A stretch of 64,000 bases of DNA, taken from Dama dama. Taxonomy: Eukaryota; Chordata; Mammalia; Artiodactyla; Cervidae. The position numbers were made by a program, and so were the translations under genes. This document shows, in pieces, positions 33,198 through 43,365 of this stretch. Numbering within the stretch: the stretch's first letter is position 1; every line of letters begins with the position of its first letter. The stretch lies in assembly GCF_033118175.1 (NCBI RefSeq), contig NC_083703.1, positions 81,366,001 to 81,430,000 of the forward strand, written 5' to 3'. Under the pieces are notes generated by a model. That model saw only the letters and a list, made by a program, of their open reading frames with translations, was not told the DNA's origin and ran no database searches.

Positions 33198-34228
33198 TGT
33201 TTTTTTAAAGATATAGATCCACTACTCCAATCAACTTTTAGTAAGGTATTTCCCAAATCTTGTCACTCATTCTTTTTCTCTCTCCTCTCTCATTTTCCTC
33301 TCTTTCTGCATATTTATGCATCTTTTGTCTATAATTTTCCAGTCATCATTTGTAATACCATGTCTAGCATTGTTTTTGTGAAATTCAGAAAAGCACCAGG
33401 AAAGTTAGTTTTCAAACCAGAGTATTTGTGTTACTGATTTTTATGATGTTACGTAATGATTTTAAAATACAAGTACATGTATATCTTTAAATTTATTCAG
33501 ACATTGCTTTATCTTGCATTTTTGTATTTGGTGATATTATGACTTTAGATTTTTTTATTAGAAACATTTAGATCAGCCCAATATTAAATTTCATATTTTA
33601 TTCTTTTCGATGAACAAGACTAATAAACAAACAAGATGAAAGTGCCATTGCTTATTGAACTACAGGTATGAATCTCAATTCCGATGAGATTCTGGAATTG
33701 GAGATCTATTTCAGAGATTATTTGCGCCAATAAACTTTTTCTGGAGATGCCATATGTAAATTTCTCTTCACCACAGATTCAAAGCATTCAGTGCTCCAAG
33801 AAATAAACAGGCTGATTAAAAAAAAAAGTATGTCCTCATATTTGCTAAATAAGATTAACAAATGAATTTACAGTTATGCTCTCAGAAAAATAATTAGAGT
33901 GACTTTGCATCACCGCATGGTACCTCACCCTTTGTAGAATGTAGAGTCATTTTCAAATAAATACAATAAAACCATCATCCTTTCTTGTATTTTAAAGTAG
34001 CAGTTGACAAACACTATACTTGCTTATATTTATACATGTCTTTACTGTTGAAGAAGTCTAGCTGTCTTGTCTAATAACCTTTTGTTTAAGGTGGAGTTAA
34101 GTTATTGCAATCAGAGCCCTCATCCCGTTCTGAAACTTATCACTGTAGTAAGATCTACCTGTAGGAAACCTCCTTTGACGATTCCCATGTTGACTTTATT
34201 AGTGCATTGTATAGTACATCTTTGTGAA
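33198..34228. other. About 1 kb AT-rich unique DNA
   Basis: A small inverted repeat, TCTCAATTCC / GGAATTGGAGA, lies at about 33671-33703. Otherwise nothing recognised. Confidence 0.35.
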
Positions 34229-34230
34229 TA

Positions 34231-34693
34231 TAGTAAGTCCCCTGCATATGAATAAGTTCCAGTCTGAGAGTGCGTTCGTAACTCCAATTTGTTCATGACG
34301 TCAAACAAAGTTAGCCTAGGTACCCAACTGACACAGTGGGCTATGCAGTACTGTACTCTGATAGGTTTATAACACTTGTCACACATACGATGCATAAAAG
34401 ACAAACAAAAAATAAAGCAAACATGTTTAATCTTGCGATACAGTGCCTTGGAAAGCACAGTAGGACCAGCTGCATCACTGCAGCTTTTACGCTTGCTTCT
34501 GGACATCCTGGGCTTGAAATAAAGAATTGGACTGCCATAGTCTATACAGGACTCTAGAGTAACACACCCAGAAGCACAACCGCTTGAGGAGCACGCCTGC
34601 CCGTGGCAGTGTACACAGACGTGGGAACTAACTTACCTTGGACACGTGAACACAGGTTTGCAACTTGAAGGTTTGTATGTAGGGGACTTACTG
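34231..34693 (-). mobile_element. Tigger/pogo-type MITE with transposase start
   Basis: Terminal inverted repeats (AGTAAGTCCCCTGCATATG / CATATGTAGGGGACTTACT-type ends) are bordered by TA at 34229-34230 and 34694-34695. On the minus strand a frame begins at 34506 with MSRSKRKSCSDAAG. This looks like the N-terminus of a Tigger-type (CENP-B/JERKY-related) transposase, and then runs into terminal non-coding DNA. It is therefore an internally deleted, non-autonomous copy. Confidence 0.8.
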
Positions 34694-34695
34694 TA

Positions 34696-35028
34696 CTATG
34701 TGTTATAATTTGTGATAACAGAATTTAGTTGTTGGATACAGTGAGCTGTTTGATAGCTGTGTTCACCTGAATTCAGTGGTGGGAGGCCATGTTTGTGGAT
34801 AAGAAAGCTCACTGTTGTAGGGTCCTGACCCCCCTAGGTGAATCTGTTAACTGGCATTTTGGTTGGAATCGCACTGAAGAGGATTCTTCAGTGAACCTAA
34901 AGCACGTTTCGTAGAATTCATATGGAAAAATGAGAAAAATGACTCAAAGCAACTGGAGAAAGATCAAAACAAGAACGAAGCATTTCCCTTGCCTCATATC
35001 AGTAATTGCTATGAGGTGTAGTAATTAA
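34696..35028. other. Unique DNA
   Basis: Partly L1-ORF2-like at 34880-35030 (CATATGGAAAAATGAGAAAA). No gene. Confidence 0.3.
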
Positions 35029-35525
35029 ATTGTTGTTGTTCAGTCATTCAGTCTTGTCCGACTCTTTGTTACCCCATGGTCTGCAGCACGCCAGGCTTCC
35101 CTGTCTTTCACTATCTCTCGGAGTTTGCTCAAGCCCATGTCCATTGAGTTGGTGATGCCATCCAATCATCTCATCCTCTGTTGTCCCCTTCTCCTCCCGC
35201 CTTCTATCTCTTCCAGGATCAGGGTCTTTTCCAATGAGTCATTTCTTCACATCAGGTGGCCAAAGGATTGGAGTTTCAGCTTCAGCATCAGTCCTTCCAA
35301 TGCATATTCATGGTTAATTTCCTTTAGGGTTGACTGGTTTGATCTCCTTGCTGTCCAAGGGACTCTCAAGAGTCCTCCAACACCACAGTTAAAAAGCATC
35401 AATTCTTCGGTGCTCAGCTTTCTTTATAGTCCAACTCTCACATCCATACATGACTACTGGAAAAACCATAGCCTTGACTAGACGGACCTTTGTCAGGAAA
35501 GTGATGTCTCTGCTTTTTAATAAAC
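35029..35525 (-). mobile_element. BovB LINE 3' end
   Basis: GTTGTTGTTCAGTCATTCAG through CATCAGGTGGCCAAAGGATT to GTGATGTCTCTGCTTTTTAA. Antisense. Confidence 0.93.
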
Positions 35526-36272
35526 TTTCCAAAATAGTTCTTTTGTCTGAGTCCTATCTTAGGTACTGTAAGGAATAGAAAGAGATGTATGAAGATTAGA
35601 GATGTTTAGAGCAGGAAATATTTAGAGGCAGTGTATAGTTGAGCTACCTGTTAACCTTTTCCTATATCCTTGGCTTTAGTTCCCAGAAGTATAAGAAGAG
35701 CCTAAGCTTGTCAATGGTGAGGGTTGGTGTTGATACCAATTAGATTTGCTACAACTTGGGAGGAGTGGTTAAAAGACCCTCTATTTCCCCCGTTGGTTAT
35801 GATTCTTGATTTCGAATCAGAAGGCATGTCCTTGGGCAGATCCCGAGCCTTGTCTTGCCCTTCTCCCTGTCTGTAGGACATGAACCTATTTGGCATCCTA
35901 GATGTTTCTCCCATGAGAGGGAGCCCCGCCCCCGGAAGTAGTCCAGGAACTGCAGCACCCAACTGCGCCCTTCAGCAGCCCTGTGGGGTCGAGCCTTTGA
36001 ACTGGGCTGACAGTTCTGATGATGGCGGTGCTGTGTTGAGCAGAATGCAATCCAGCTTGTTCCTGCAGAGTTTTATTGGCTTTGCAAGTTTTAAAACTCA
36101 TAAAAGATGTTTTGTCAGTAAGAGAAACCAGCCTACAGGGGAACAGATAATTATGTAATAAGGCATCGTTTTCCATGGTCTAATAACCATAACCTGTTTT
36201 AACTGTTACAGATTATAATGTCCATAAAGCCTTGGTCATTTATTATCTGTTTTTCACATCTTCTCCTTTCAG
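35526..36272. other. Unique DNA with a small GC/ETS-type patch
   Basis: Mostly unrecognised. CCCGCCCCCGGAAGTAG at about 35925-35941 pairs a GC box with an ETS-type core. A polypyrimidine tract ends at 36270. Confidence 0.35.
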
Positions 36273-36424
36273 TGGAGATGTTAGAAAAGGTCAGACTGCT
36301 GTCAGAACCCAGTGATGAAGAGCAGGGTGGTACTTTGGAAAATGGCAGTCCTTGCAGCGTTCAGGGCTATAAACTTTTTAAATTGAATTGTAAAAGTTTA
36401 TCACTAATAAAGAAACTCTTTTAG
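36273..36424 (+). other. Exon-like segment, unproven
   Basis: A strong 3' splice-site pattern, TTTTCACATCTTCTCCTTTCAG (pyrimidine tract plus AG at 36271-36272), is followed by one open frame of about 50 codons. That frame reads VEMLEKVRLLSEPSDEEQGG and continues TLENGSPCSVQG. The other two frames stop quickly. An AATAAA lies at 36406-36411 and the stop TAG at 36422-36424. A GTGATT donor-like site follows directly. The peptide is coding-like (acidic, Ser-rich) but I do not recognise it. It could be a terminal exon, a pseudogene fragment or chance. Confidence 0.3.
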
Positions 36425-36789
36425 GTGATTTTAATGTTATTTGGTCGTTTGAAATATTTCACAGATGGAAACAGATGGTAAGGTCATGAAATGGGTGAGT
36501 ATTCAGCATTATAAAATGCAAAATGCCTTTTCTCCACGTTAGAGATGGAGCTGTGCAGTCAGGATAACGCTCTAGGGTATTACCCACTTTCTATAAGGAG
36601 CAGGTGCTTCACTTGGCACTTGTATACAGAGAAGGGTTGAGAACAGCCAGATCTGTTAGTAAAATAAACATATATTTCTTATTCTCTCCTTCAAATGACC
36701 TTGACCACTTTCTTTCTTATGGTGGGTAAGTTACACTTTACCTGAGATAAGAATAGGAATTCATGATTAGCAAAAGATAGTGATCATAA
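36425..36789. other. Unique DNA
   Basis: Nothing recognised. Confidence 0.3.
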
Positions 36790-37000
36790 GGGGCTTCCCT
36801 GGTGGCTCAGGGGTAAAGGATCCACCTACCAATGCAGGAGATCAGGTTTGATCCCTGAGATGAGAAGATCCCCTGGAGAAGGAAATGGCAACCCACTCCA
36901 GTATTCTAGCCTGGGGAATCCCGTGGACAGAGGAGCCTGGCGGGCTACAGTGCATGGGGTCACGAAAGAGTCAGTCACAACTTAGTGACTAAACACCAAC
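36790..37000 (+). mobile_element. Bov-tA SINE
   Basis: GGGGCTTCCCTGGTGGCTCA to GTCACAACTTAGTGACTAAA, with a CAACAACAA tail. Confidence 0.94.
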
Positions 37001-37676
37001 AACAATGTTCATCAGAGGATCAGTTCTAAGAAGACATATATTTAGACTGTGAATTCCTTGAAGGCAGATCCTTGGTCTTTCAGAGTCATTCATTCATTCA
37101 TGAATCCAATAAACAATTAGTGAATACTTGCTATGTGCCAGGCATTTCTCTGGACACTTAGAATACTTAGAAATCTTTATGGAATTTACACAGGAGTAGC
37201 ATAAGCCATGCAAAAACAAGAAAGCAGATAAGCAAATCAGTGTGTTAAGTAGAATAACATATTTGAAAGTGAAAAGTGCAATAGGAAAAAGCAAAGCAAA
37301 GCAGGTTAAATGTAACTGGAAGGGAGCTGAGGTGAGGAGTGAGGTTCCCTAGAAATAGTCCCTGTTATTTAGTATGTATCTTGTGGATCTTCATTTCACA
37401 ATTTTAAACAATAGATTCTTGATAAACACAGCATTATCACTTCCTTTCACCTCTCATGAAAATGCTCCATTTCAATGACTATTTCTCTACAATGTAAAGA
37501 AATGAACATGGCAGCTAGGGAGGCCCTCCTGGAAAAGGTGGTGTTTGAGCAATGACGTAAAGGGGATGCACAATAGACCGACCTGGATAAAGAGAGTTCC
37601 AGGGAGAAGGAAGCCCCAGTGCAAAGCCATGGAAATGGGCACGTGCCTGGCATGGTTGAGGAGGAACAAGGAGGCC

Positions 37677-37897
37677 GGGGGGCTTGCAGGTGGCTCTAGT
37701 CGTAAAGATTCTGCCTGCCAGTACAGGAGACACAAGAGACATGGGTTCGATTCCTGAGTCGGGAGGATCCTCTGGAGGAGGGCATGACAACCCACTCCAG
37801 TATTCTTGCCTTGAGAATCACATGGACAGAGGAGCCTAGCGGACTACAGTCCATAGGGCTGCAAAGACTTGGACACGACCGAAGCATAGCATGCACG
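37677..37897 (+). mobile_element. Bov-tA SINE with 10-bp TSD
   Basis: GGCTTGCAGGTGGCTCTAGT to GCATAGCATGCACG. Direct repeats CAAGGAGGCC at 37667-37676 and 37898-37907. Inserted in L2. Confidence 0.95.
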
Positions 37898-38034
37898 CAA
37901 GGAGGCCAGGATGGTTGTAGAGGCGAGAGCAAGCGGAAGAAGAGGGAAGCAGAGAGCAAATGGGTAGGTGGTCCTAGGTCATTGAGGACACAGAAGGCCA
38001 TTGCCAAGGCTTTGGTAACTATGTGAGATAATGG

Positions 38035-38150
38035 ATGTTAACTAAACATGTGCTAATCATTTTCCAGTGCATGTATCTATCAAGTCATCATGTTGTGTAC
38101 CTGAAACTAATGCACTGTTTTGTGCCAATTATATTTTAATAAAACTTGAA
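38035..38150 (+). mobile_element. L1 3' end fragment
   Basis: AAGTCATCATGTTGTGTACC, TGAAACTAATGCACTG and CAATTATATTTTAATAAAAC are a sense L1 3' terminus with its polyadenylation signal. It abuts the BovB below. Confidence 0.65.
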
Positions 38151-38154
38151 ATTC

Positions 38155-39084
38155 AAAATTGGGAAAGGAGTACATCAAGGCTGTATATTGTCACCATGCT
38201 TATTTAACTTATATGCAAAGCACATCATGCAAAATGCCAGCCTGGATGAAGCACAAGCTGGAATGAAGATTGCCGGGAGAAATGTCAATAACCTCAGGTA
38301 TGCAGATGACATCACCCTTATGGCAGAAAGCAAAGAGGAACTAAAGAGCCTCTTGGTGAAGGTGAAAGAGGAGTGTGAAAAAGTTGGCTTTAAAACTTAA
38401 CATTCAAAAAACAAAGATCATGGCATCTGGTCCCACCACTTCATGGTAAATAGATGGGGAAACAATGGAAACAGTGACAGACTATTTTCTTCGGCTCCAA
38501 AATCACTGCAGATGGTGACCGCAGCCATGAAATGAAAAGACACTTGCTCCTTGGAAGAAAAGTTATGACCAACTTAGACAGCATCTTAAAAAGCAGAGAC
38601 ATTACTTTGCCAACAAAGGTTCGTCTAGTTAAAGCTATGGTTTTTCCAGTAGTCATGTATGGATGTGAGAGTTGGACTATAAAGAAAGCTGAGCAACAAA
38701 GAATTGATGCTTTTGAACTGTGGTGTTGGAGAAGACTCTTGAGAGTCCTTTGGACTGCAAGGAGATCAAACCAGCTAATCCTAAAGGAAATCAATCCTGA
38801 GTATTCACTGGAAGGAATGATGCTGAAGCTGAAGCTCCAATCCTTTGGCCACCTGATGCAAAGAACTGACTCCTTGGAAAAGACCCTGTTGCTGGGAAAG
38901 ATTGAAGGTGGGGGGAGAAGGGGACAACAGAGGATGAGATGATTGGATGGCATCACCGAGTCAATGGACATGAGTTTGAGCAAGCTCCGGGAGATGGTGA
39001 AGGACAGGGAAGCCTGGTATGCTGAAGTCCATGGGGTCACATAACTGAGTGACTGAACAACAAAAACTTGAAAAAAAAAAAAAA
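38155..39084 (+). mobile_element. BovB LINE 3' part with RT motif, broken ORF
   Basis: The frame from 38146 carries GCILSPCLFNLYAKHIM and the reverse-transcriptase active-site box YADD (codons at 38299-38310). An extra T near 38387 shifts the frame and gives a stop at 38398. The C-terminal part resumes in another frame (MTNLDSILKSRDITLPTKV ... TARRSNQLILKEINPEYSLE) and ends near 39050, followed by poly-A. Confidence 0.93.
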
Positions 39085-39640
39085 GGAATCCCCTGGAAGC
39101 TTAAAATACATTATTAGTAGGTAAAGGCTGAAGCAGAAAGACCAACTAGGAAGCTGTTGGTCTGGGGAAATGAGGGTGCTTGGGTCAAGGTGAACTTTGG
39201 AGTTGGTGAGAGGTGGGCAGACTTTAGGTGTGTTTGAGCCAAGAGGACTCTTGCAGATTATGTGTGGCCTATGAAAGAAACAAGTCAAGGATGGCACCCA
39301 GGTTTTAGCCTGAGCAATGGAAAGAGGAAGCTACCATTTCCTGAGATGAGTGGTTTCATTTCCACTTTGGATAAGTTGAGTTTGAGATGCCTTTAGTCAT
39401 TTGAGTGGAGGTGCCAAGTAGGCAGCTGGGTATTTGGCAGAGTCTAAAATTTGAGAGAGTGCTGGACTCACATGGAAATTTGGAAGTTATTGATATATAT
39501 ATATGGCATTTAAATCTAAATATCGTATGATATGTGGTATTTAAAGCTATGAGACTAGATGAGATCACTAACGGCGGGAGTATAGATAAAGAAGAGGACT
39601 CAGAACTGACTTTGTGACTAGCTCGAGAAAAGCTGAGTTG

Positions 39641-40277
39641 ATGAACAAAACAAATGAGTCGTGATAGCAGTTAGCACACTCCTCCACAAAGTAACTCAGA
39701 TCAAGAGCACCACATATGTCACTCAGGAAAGCAGCAAAATGGAGCTGTTTACAACTTGAAGCCGTGTTCCTGGGTGCAGGCTTTCCCCGGGTGCAGGACG
39801 GAAGCGGGGCCCAGATGAAGGAGGTCACAGTGGGAGGAGAGACGTCACGCTAGGCCGTGTGTGCCGTCAGCCTCTCAGGCATCCAACAGGGACGTTTTAG
39901 CTGCTTAGTATGCGCTGGGCACAGACTGCTTCTGTGGGGGGCTTGGTGTGTTTGTCCCCCAGCATCAGTTCCTTGTTTCTGACCCCCCCCCCACCCCGCC
40001 CAATTTCCCTGCAGGTATTCCTCCTCCCGGGAGTGTGCAGTCCTACTGGGAGGGTAAACCGGGAAGCCAGGTCCAGCTTGGTGCTTCCAAGAGACCAAGT
40101 ACGTGACCTAAGCTTGGCCAGTTGGACTCTGTATACCAGGGTTCTGGCTTTTCAGCCAGAAGAGATGAAATATTTAATGCCCATGAGCCAATGGAACATA
40201 ATTCAAGTCACAAATACAAACTACCCACACAATTTAAAATTTTCCAATAGTGACTAAAAAAACAGGCCAAAGAAATC
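39641..40277. other. Mostly unique DNA
   Basis: CACAATTTAAAATTTTCCAATAGTG near 40221 suggests the same unassigned old repeat as at 6035-6470. The rest is unrecognised. Confidence 0.35.
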
Positions 40278-40530
40278 ATTTAAAAATTTATTTTTTAATT
40301 GCAGGATAATTGCTTTATAGAATTTTGCTGTTTTCTGTCAAACCTCAGCCTGACTCAGCCATAGGTATACATGTGTCCCCTCCCTCTTGAATCCCCCTCC
40401 CGTCTCCCGCCCCATCCCACCCTCTAGGTGGATACAGAGCCCCTGTCTGAGTTCCCTGAGACCTACAGCAAATTCCCATTGGCTATATATCTTACATATG
40501 GTGATGTAATTCATCTTATTTATTTTATTT
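40278..40530 (-). mobile_element. Ruminant L1 3' UTR fragment
   Basis: TTTTTTAATTGCAGGATAAT, GTATACATGTGTCCCCTCCC and CTCTAGGTGGATACAGAGCC match antisense L1 3' UTR. Confidence 0.82.
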
Positions 40531-40639
40531 GCCTCACTGTGTCCCAAGTAGTGTCATTTCAATATGTAATTTTTATAAAAATTATTCTGGCACAAACTCT
40601 TTGAGATCTGGTGTGTGCGCTTACAGAGCATGTGTGCTC

Positions 40640-40850
40640 CACCCCTCAGTCATGTCTGACTCTCTGTGACCCCCTGGACTGTAGCCCACCAGGCTCCTCT
40701 GTCCATGGCATTTTTCAGGCAAGAATACTGGAGCGGGTTGCCATTTCCTGCTCCAGGGGAATCTTCCTGACCCAGGAATTGAACCTATGTCTCTGTCTCC
40801 TGCATCGGCAGGCGGATTCTTTACACGGGCGCCGCCTGGGAAGCTCTTGG
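40640..40850 (-). mobile_element. Bov-tA SINE
   Basis: CTCAGTCATGTCTGACTCTC to GCGCCGCCTGGGAAGCTC. Confidence 0.92.
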
Positions 40851-41429
40851 CAGCCTGAAAGCACAGCTCTTTTCAGACGAGCCTCAGTTCAGCGTGCGGT
40901 CGCCACGTGTGGCGGTCTTGTTGATTGAAGAGAGCAGACCTGAATTCATTCATTTCCTCGGCAGCCCGGATCAAACGGTACTTTCCACAAGGGTCATAAC
41001 AGCAGGTTCTGCTTCCTGATCCTTCAGCGCTTCCTCAGCTGTTGCAAAGTCCTCTCCAAGGAGTCCAAACTCCTGACAGGACTGAGTCAGTGAGCGTCCG
41101 ACAGCTCCTAATATAGTCCCTTTTGCTTGGGTAGCTAGAGTGATCTCCTATGAGTTGCATTCAAAGGATTGTCGCTGCTATGTTCCTTTTGCAACAGAAA
41201 AAAGAAGGCTTGGGCTAGATCAAGACCTTTTCACAGTTCTACTCTTAAGGGTGGAGTCAGAAAGTGGACTAAACCTTTGAAAGGAGTAACATAGGTCTGC
41301 ATGTGGTTAGTTGAAAAAAATCTGCAACATAGAGCTTTGAGGGAAAAGAATGAAGTGCACAGAATATTTGTATATCTTTTCAAAATCACACATGTATATA
41401 TTTGTGGGCATGTCTATACAACTTCTGGG
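40851..41429. other. Unique DNA
   Basis: Nothing recognised with confidence. Confidence 0.3.
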
Positions 41430-41645
41430 GTCCTTCCCTGGTGGCTCAGATGGTAAAGAATCTGCATGCAATGCAGGAGACCTGGGTTCGATCCCTGGGT
41501 TGGGAAGATCTCCTGGAGATGTAAATGGCAGCCCACTCCAGTGTTCTTGCCTGGAGAATTCCAAGGACAGAGGAGCCTGGCAGACTCCAGTCCATGGGGT
41601 CACAAAGAGCTGGACATGACTGCTTGACTAACACTTTCACTTTCA
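41430..41645 (+). mobile_element. Bov-tA SINE, low divergence
   Basis: TCCTTCCCTGGTGGCTCAGA to CTTGACTAACACTTTCACTT. Close to the family consensus, so probably young. Confidence 0.95.
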
Positions 41646-41734
41646 TGTACAACTCCTCAATGGAGAGAGACAGACCTGCTGAACAGTGGCGGCCTTTGGA
41701 GGACACAGGTAGGCGACGGGCAGCCTGCGTGCTC

Positions 41735-42140
41735 TGGGTTCAATGGTGTGTCTTCCCCGGGCTCACATATTGGCACCCTAACCGTCCCCTACCCCCGCAT
41801 CTGAGAATGCGGCTGTGCTTGGCGATGGGAGGCGGGGGTGGGGGGGGGTGTGGTCTTTGCAGAGGTGATTAAATTAAAATGAGGTCATTCACGGGGCCCC
41901 TAGTCCAGTATGACTGGTGTCCTTGTAGGAAGAGGAGATGTGGACAAAGAATCATGCAGAGAGGAGGCTGGGTGATGGCAGGAAGAGGGCTACCTGTCAA
42001 CCAGGCGAGAGGAACAGAGCCTCTGCTCACAGCCCTCAGGACAGACCAACCTACATCTTAGACTCCTGGTTCCTCTGCAACTCGAGACAATAGACACCTG
42101 TGGCTGAAGCCTCCAAGTCTGTGATGCGTTGTCAAGGCGG
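41735..42140 (+). mobile_element. MLT1 LTR
   Basis: GATTAAATTAAAATGAGGTC, CAGTATGACTGGTGTCCTTG, GGAAGAGGAGATGTGGACAA and GCCTCCAAGTCTGTGATGCG are sense MLT1. Confidence 0.85.
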
Positions 42141-42195
42141 CACCAGCAAAACACACGGGGTCATTGACCAGAGAGGCAGACTTGCACCCGCCGTT

Positions 42196-43085
42196 TGATC
42201 ATTGTTGACGACGTTGTGCTGGCTTCTGCTGCATGCCGGTGTGGAGCAGACATGAGGGCACAGATGGCCCCTCCCTCGGGAGCCGCCCTCCCGCCCCGCC
42301 CCCCTCTCCTGCCCAGCCCCGCCCCCCGCCCCCGCCCCGCCCCTCTCCTGCCCAGCCCCGCCCCCGCCCCCCGCCCCGCCCCTCTCCTGCCCAGCCCCGC
42401 CCCCCGCCCCCGCCCCGCCCCTCTCCTGCCCAGCCCCGCCCCCGCCCCCGCCCCGCCCCTCTCCTGCCCAGCCCCGCCCCCCGCCCCGCCCCTCTCCTGC
42501 CCAGCCCCGCCCCCCACCCCCGCCCCGCCCCCCTCTCCTGCCCAGCCCGCCCCGCCCCCGGCCCCGCCCCATCCCCCGGCCCTCCCAGGGCGTCAGAGGC
42601 CCGGGCTGAGCCCCCGTGTCAGGCAGAGCTCCCCGCTGGCCGTCTCCTACACGCCGCGTGTGTGTCCCCGCTGCTCTCTCAGCTGGCCCCCCTCCTCCCC
42701 TGCTGTGTCCGCAAATCCTCACTCTGTTCGTACATCCGCATCTCTGTTCCCGCCCTGCAGATAGGTTTATCGGTACCATTTTTCTACATTCCATATATAT
42801 GTGCTAATATACAGTATTTCTTTTTCTGACTTACTTCACTCTGTATAACATGCTCTAGGCTCATCCGCTTCATTAGAACTGACTCGAATGCATTTGTTTT
42901 TCTGGCTGAGTCATATTCCATTGTATACACGTACCACTACTTCTTCATCCATTCCTCTGCCGACGGACGTCTAGGTCGCTTCCACGTCCTGGCTGTTGTA
43001 AGCAGTGCTGCAGTGAACACTGGGGTAGGGTTAGGGGCAGGGTCTTTTTCAGTTGTGGTTTCTCAGGGTATATGCCCGCTATTGT
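42196..43085 (-). mobile_element. Ruminant L1 3' region with internal minisatellite
   Basis: The left arm is GACGTTGTGCTGGCTTCTGC (antisense 3' UTR start) and GGCCCCTCCCTCGGGAG. The right arm from about 42575 is GCTGTGTCCGCAAATCCTCA, GACTTACTTCACTCTGTATA and TTCTCAGGGTATATGCCCGC. The C-rich segment between them is expanded into a tandem array. Confidence 0.75.
42304..42570. repeat. C-rich minisatellite, about 39-bp unit, G4-type
   Basis: Starts of the CTCTCCTGCCCAGC block lie at 42304, 42343, 42382, 42421, 42459, 42492 and 42533, giving spacings of 39, 39, 39, 38, 33 and 41. The rest of each unit is CCGCCCC-type sequence, so the minus strand has many GGGG runs with GGGGCGGGG Sp1-type boxes. 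Pro/Ala/Arg frames on both strands are by-products of the repeat. Confidence 0.93.
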
Positions 43086-43130
43086 TACCTGTCATTTGAA
43101 AGGTTTCTCTTCTAAATGTTTTAATTATCT

Positions 43131-43134
<4 letters not shown>

Positions 43135-43161
<27 letters not shown>
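43135..43161. repeat. (GT)n microsatellite
   Basis: About 13 GT units directly before the Bov-tA. Confidence 0.88.
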
Positions 43162-43365
43162 TCAGTTGCTCAGTTGTGTCCTTCTCTTTGCGACCCCATG
43201 GACTGTAGCTGCCAGGCTCCTCTGTCCATGGGATTTTTCCGGCAAGATACCGGAGCGGGTTACCATTTCCTCTTCCAGGGGATCTTCCGGACCCAGGGCT
43301 TGAACCTGCGTCTCCTGTACCGCAGGTGAATTCTTTGACCTGCGTGAGTCTTCAGGGAAACCCCT
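43162..43365 (-). mobile_element. Bov-tA SINE
   Basis: TCAGTTGCTCAGTTGTGTCC to GAGTCTTCAGGGAAACCC. Head diverged. Confidence 0.9.

Larger units (their letters stand above)
37085..39640 (-). mobile_element. L2 LINE, composite: split by Bov-tA, L1 end and BovB
   Basis: The left part starts TTCATTCATTCATGAATCCA and CTATGTGCCAGGCATTTCTC and runs to about 38030 (GGACACAGAAGGCCATTGCC). The right part at 39105-39640 continues with AGTCAAGGATGGCACCCAGG, AGTTTGAGATGCCTTTAGTC and GAGACTAGATGAGATCACTA. Both parts are in the order expected of one antisense L2 copy interrupted by younger insertions. Confidence 0.72.

Noticed and set aside
42132..42829. Pro/Ala/Arg- and Gly/Arg-rich frames of about 190-220 codons
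   Set aside because: They arise from the C-rich tandem array inside an L1 3' UTR. All frames are open because the units lack A/T-containing stops.
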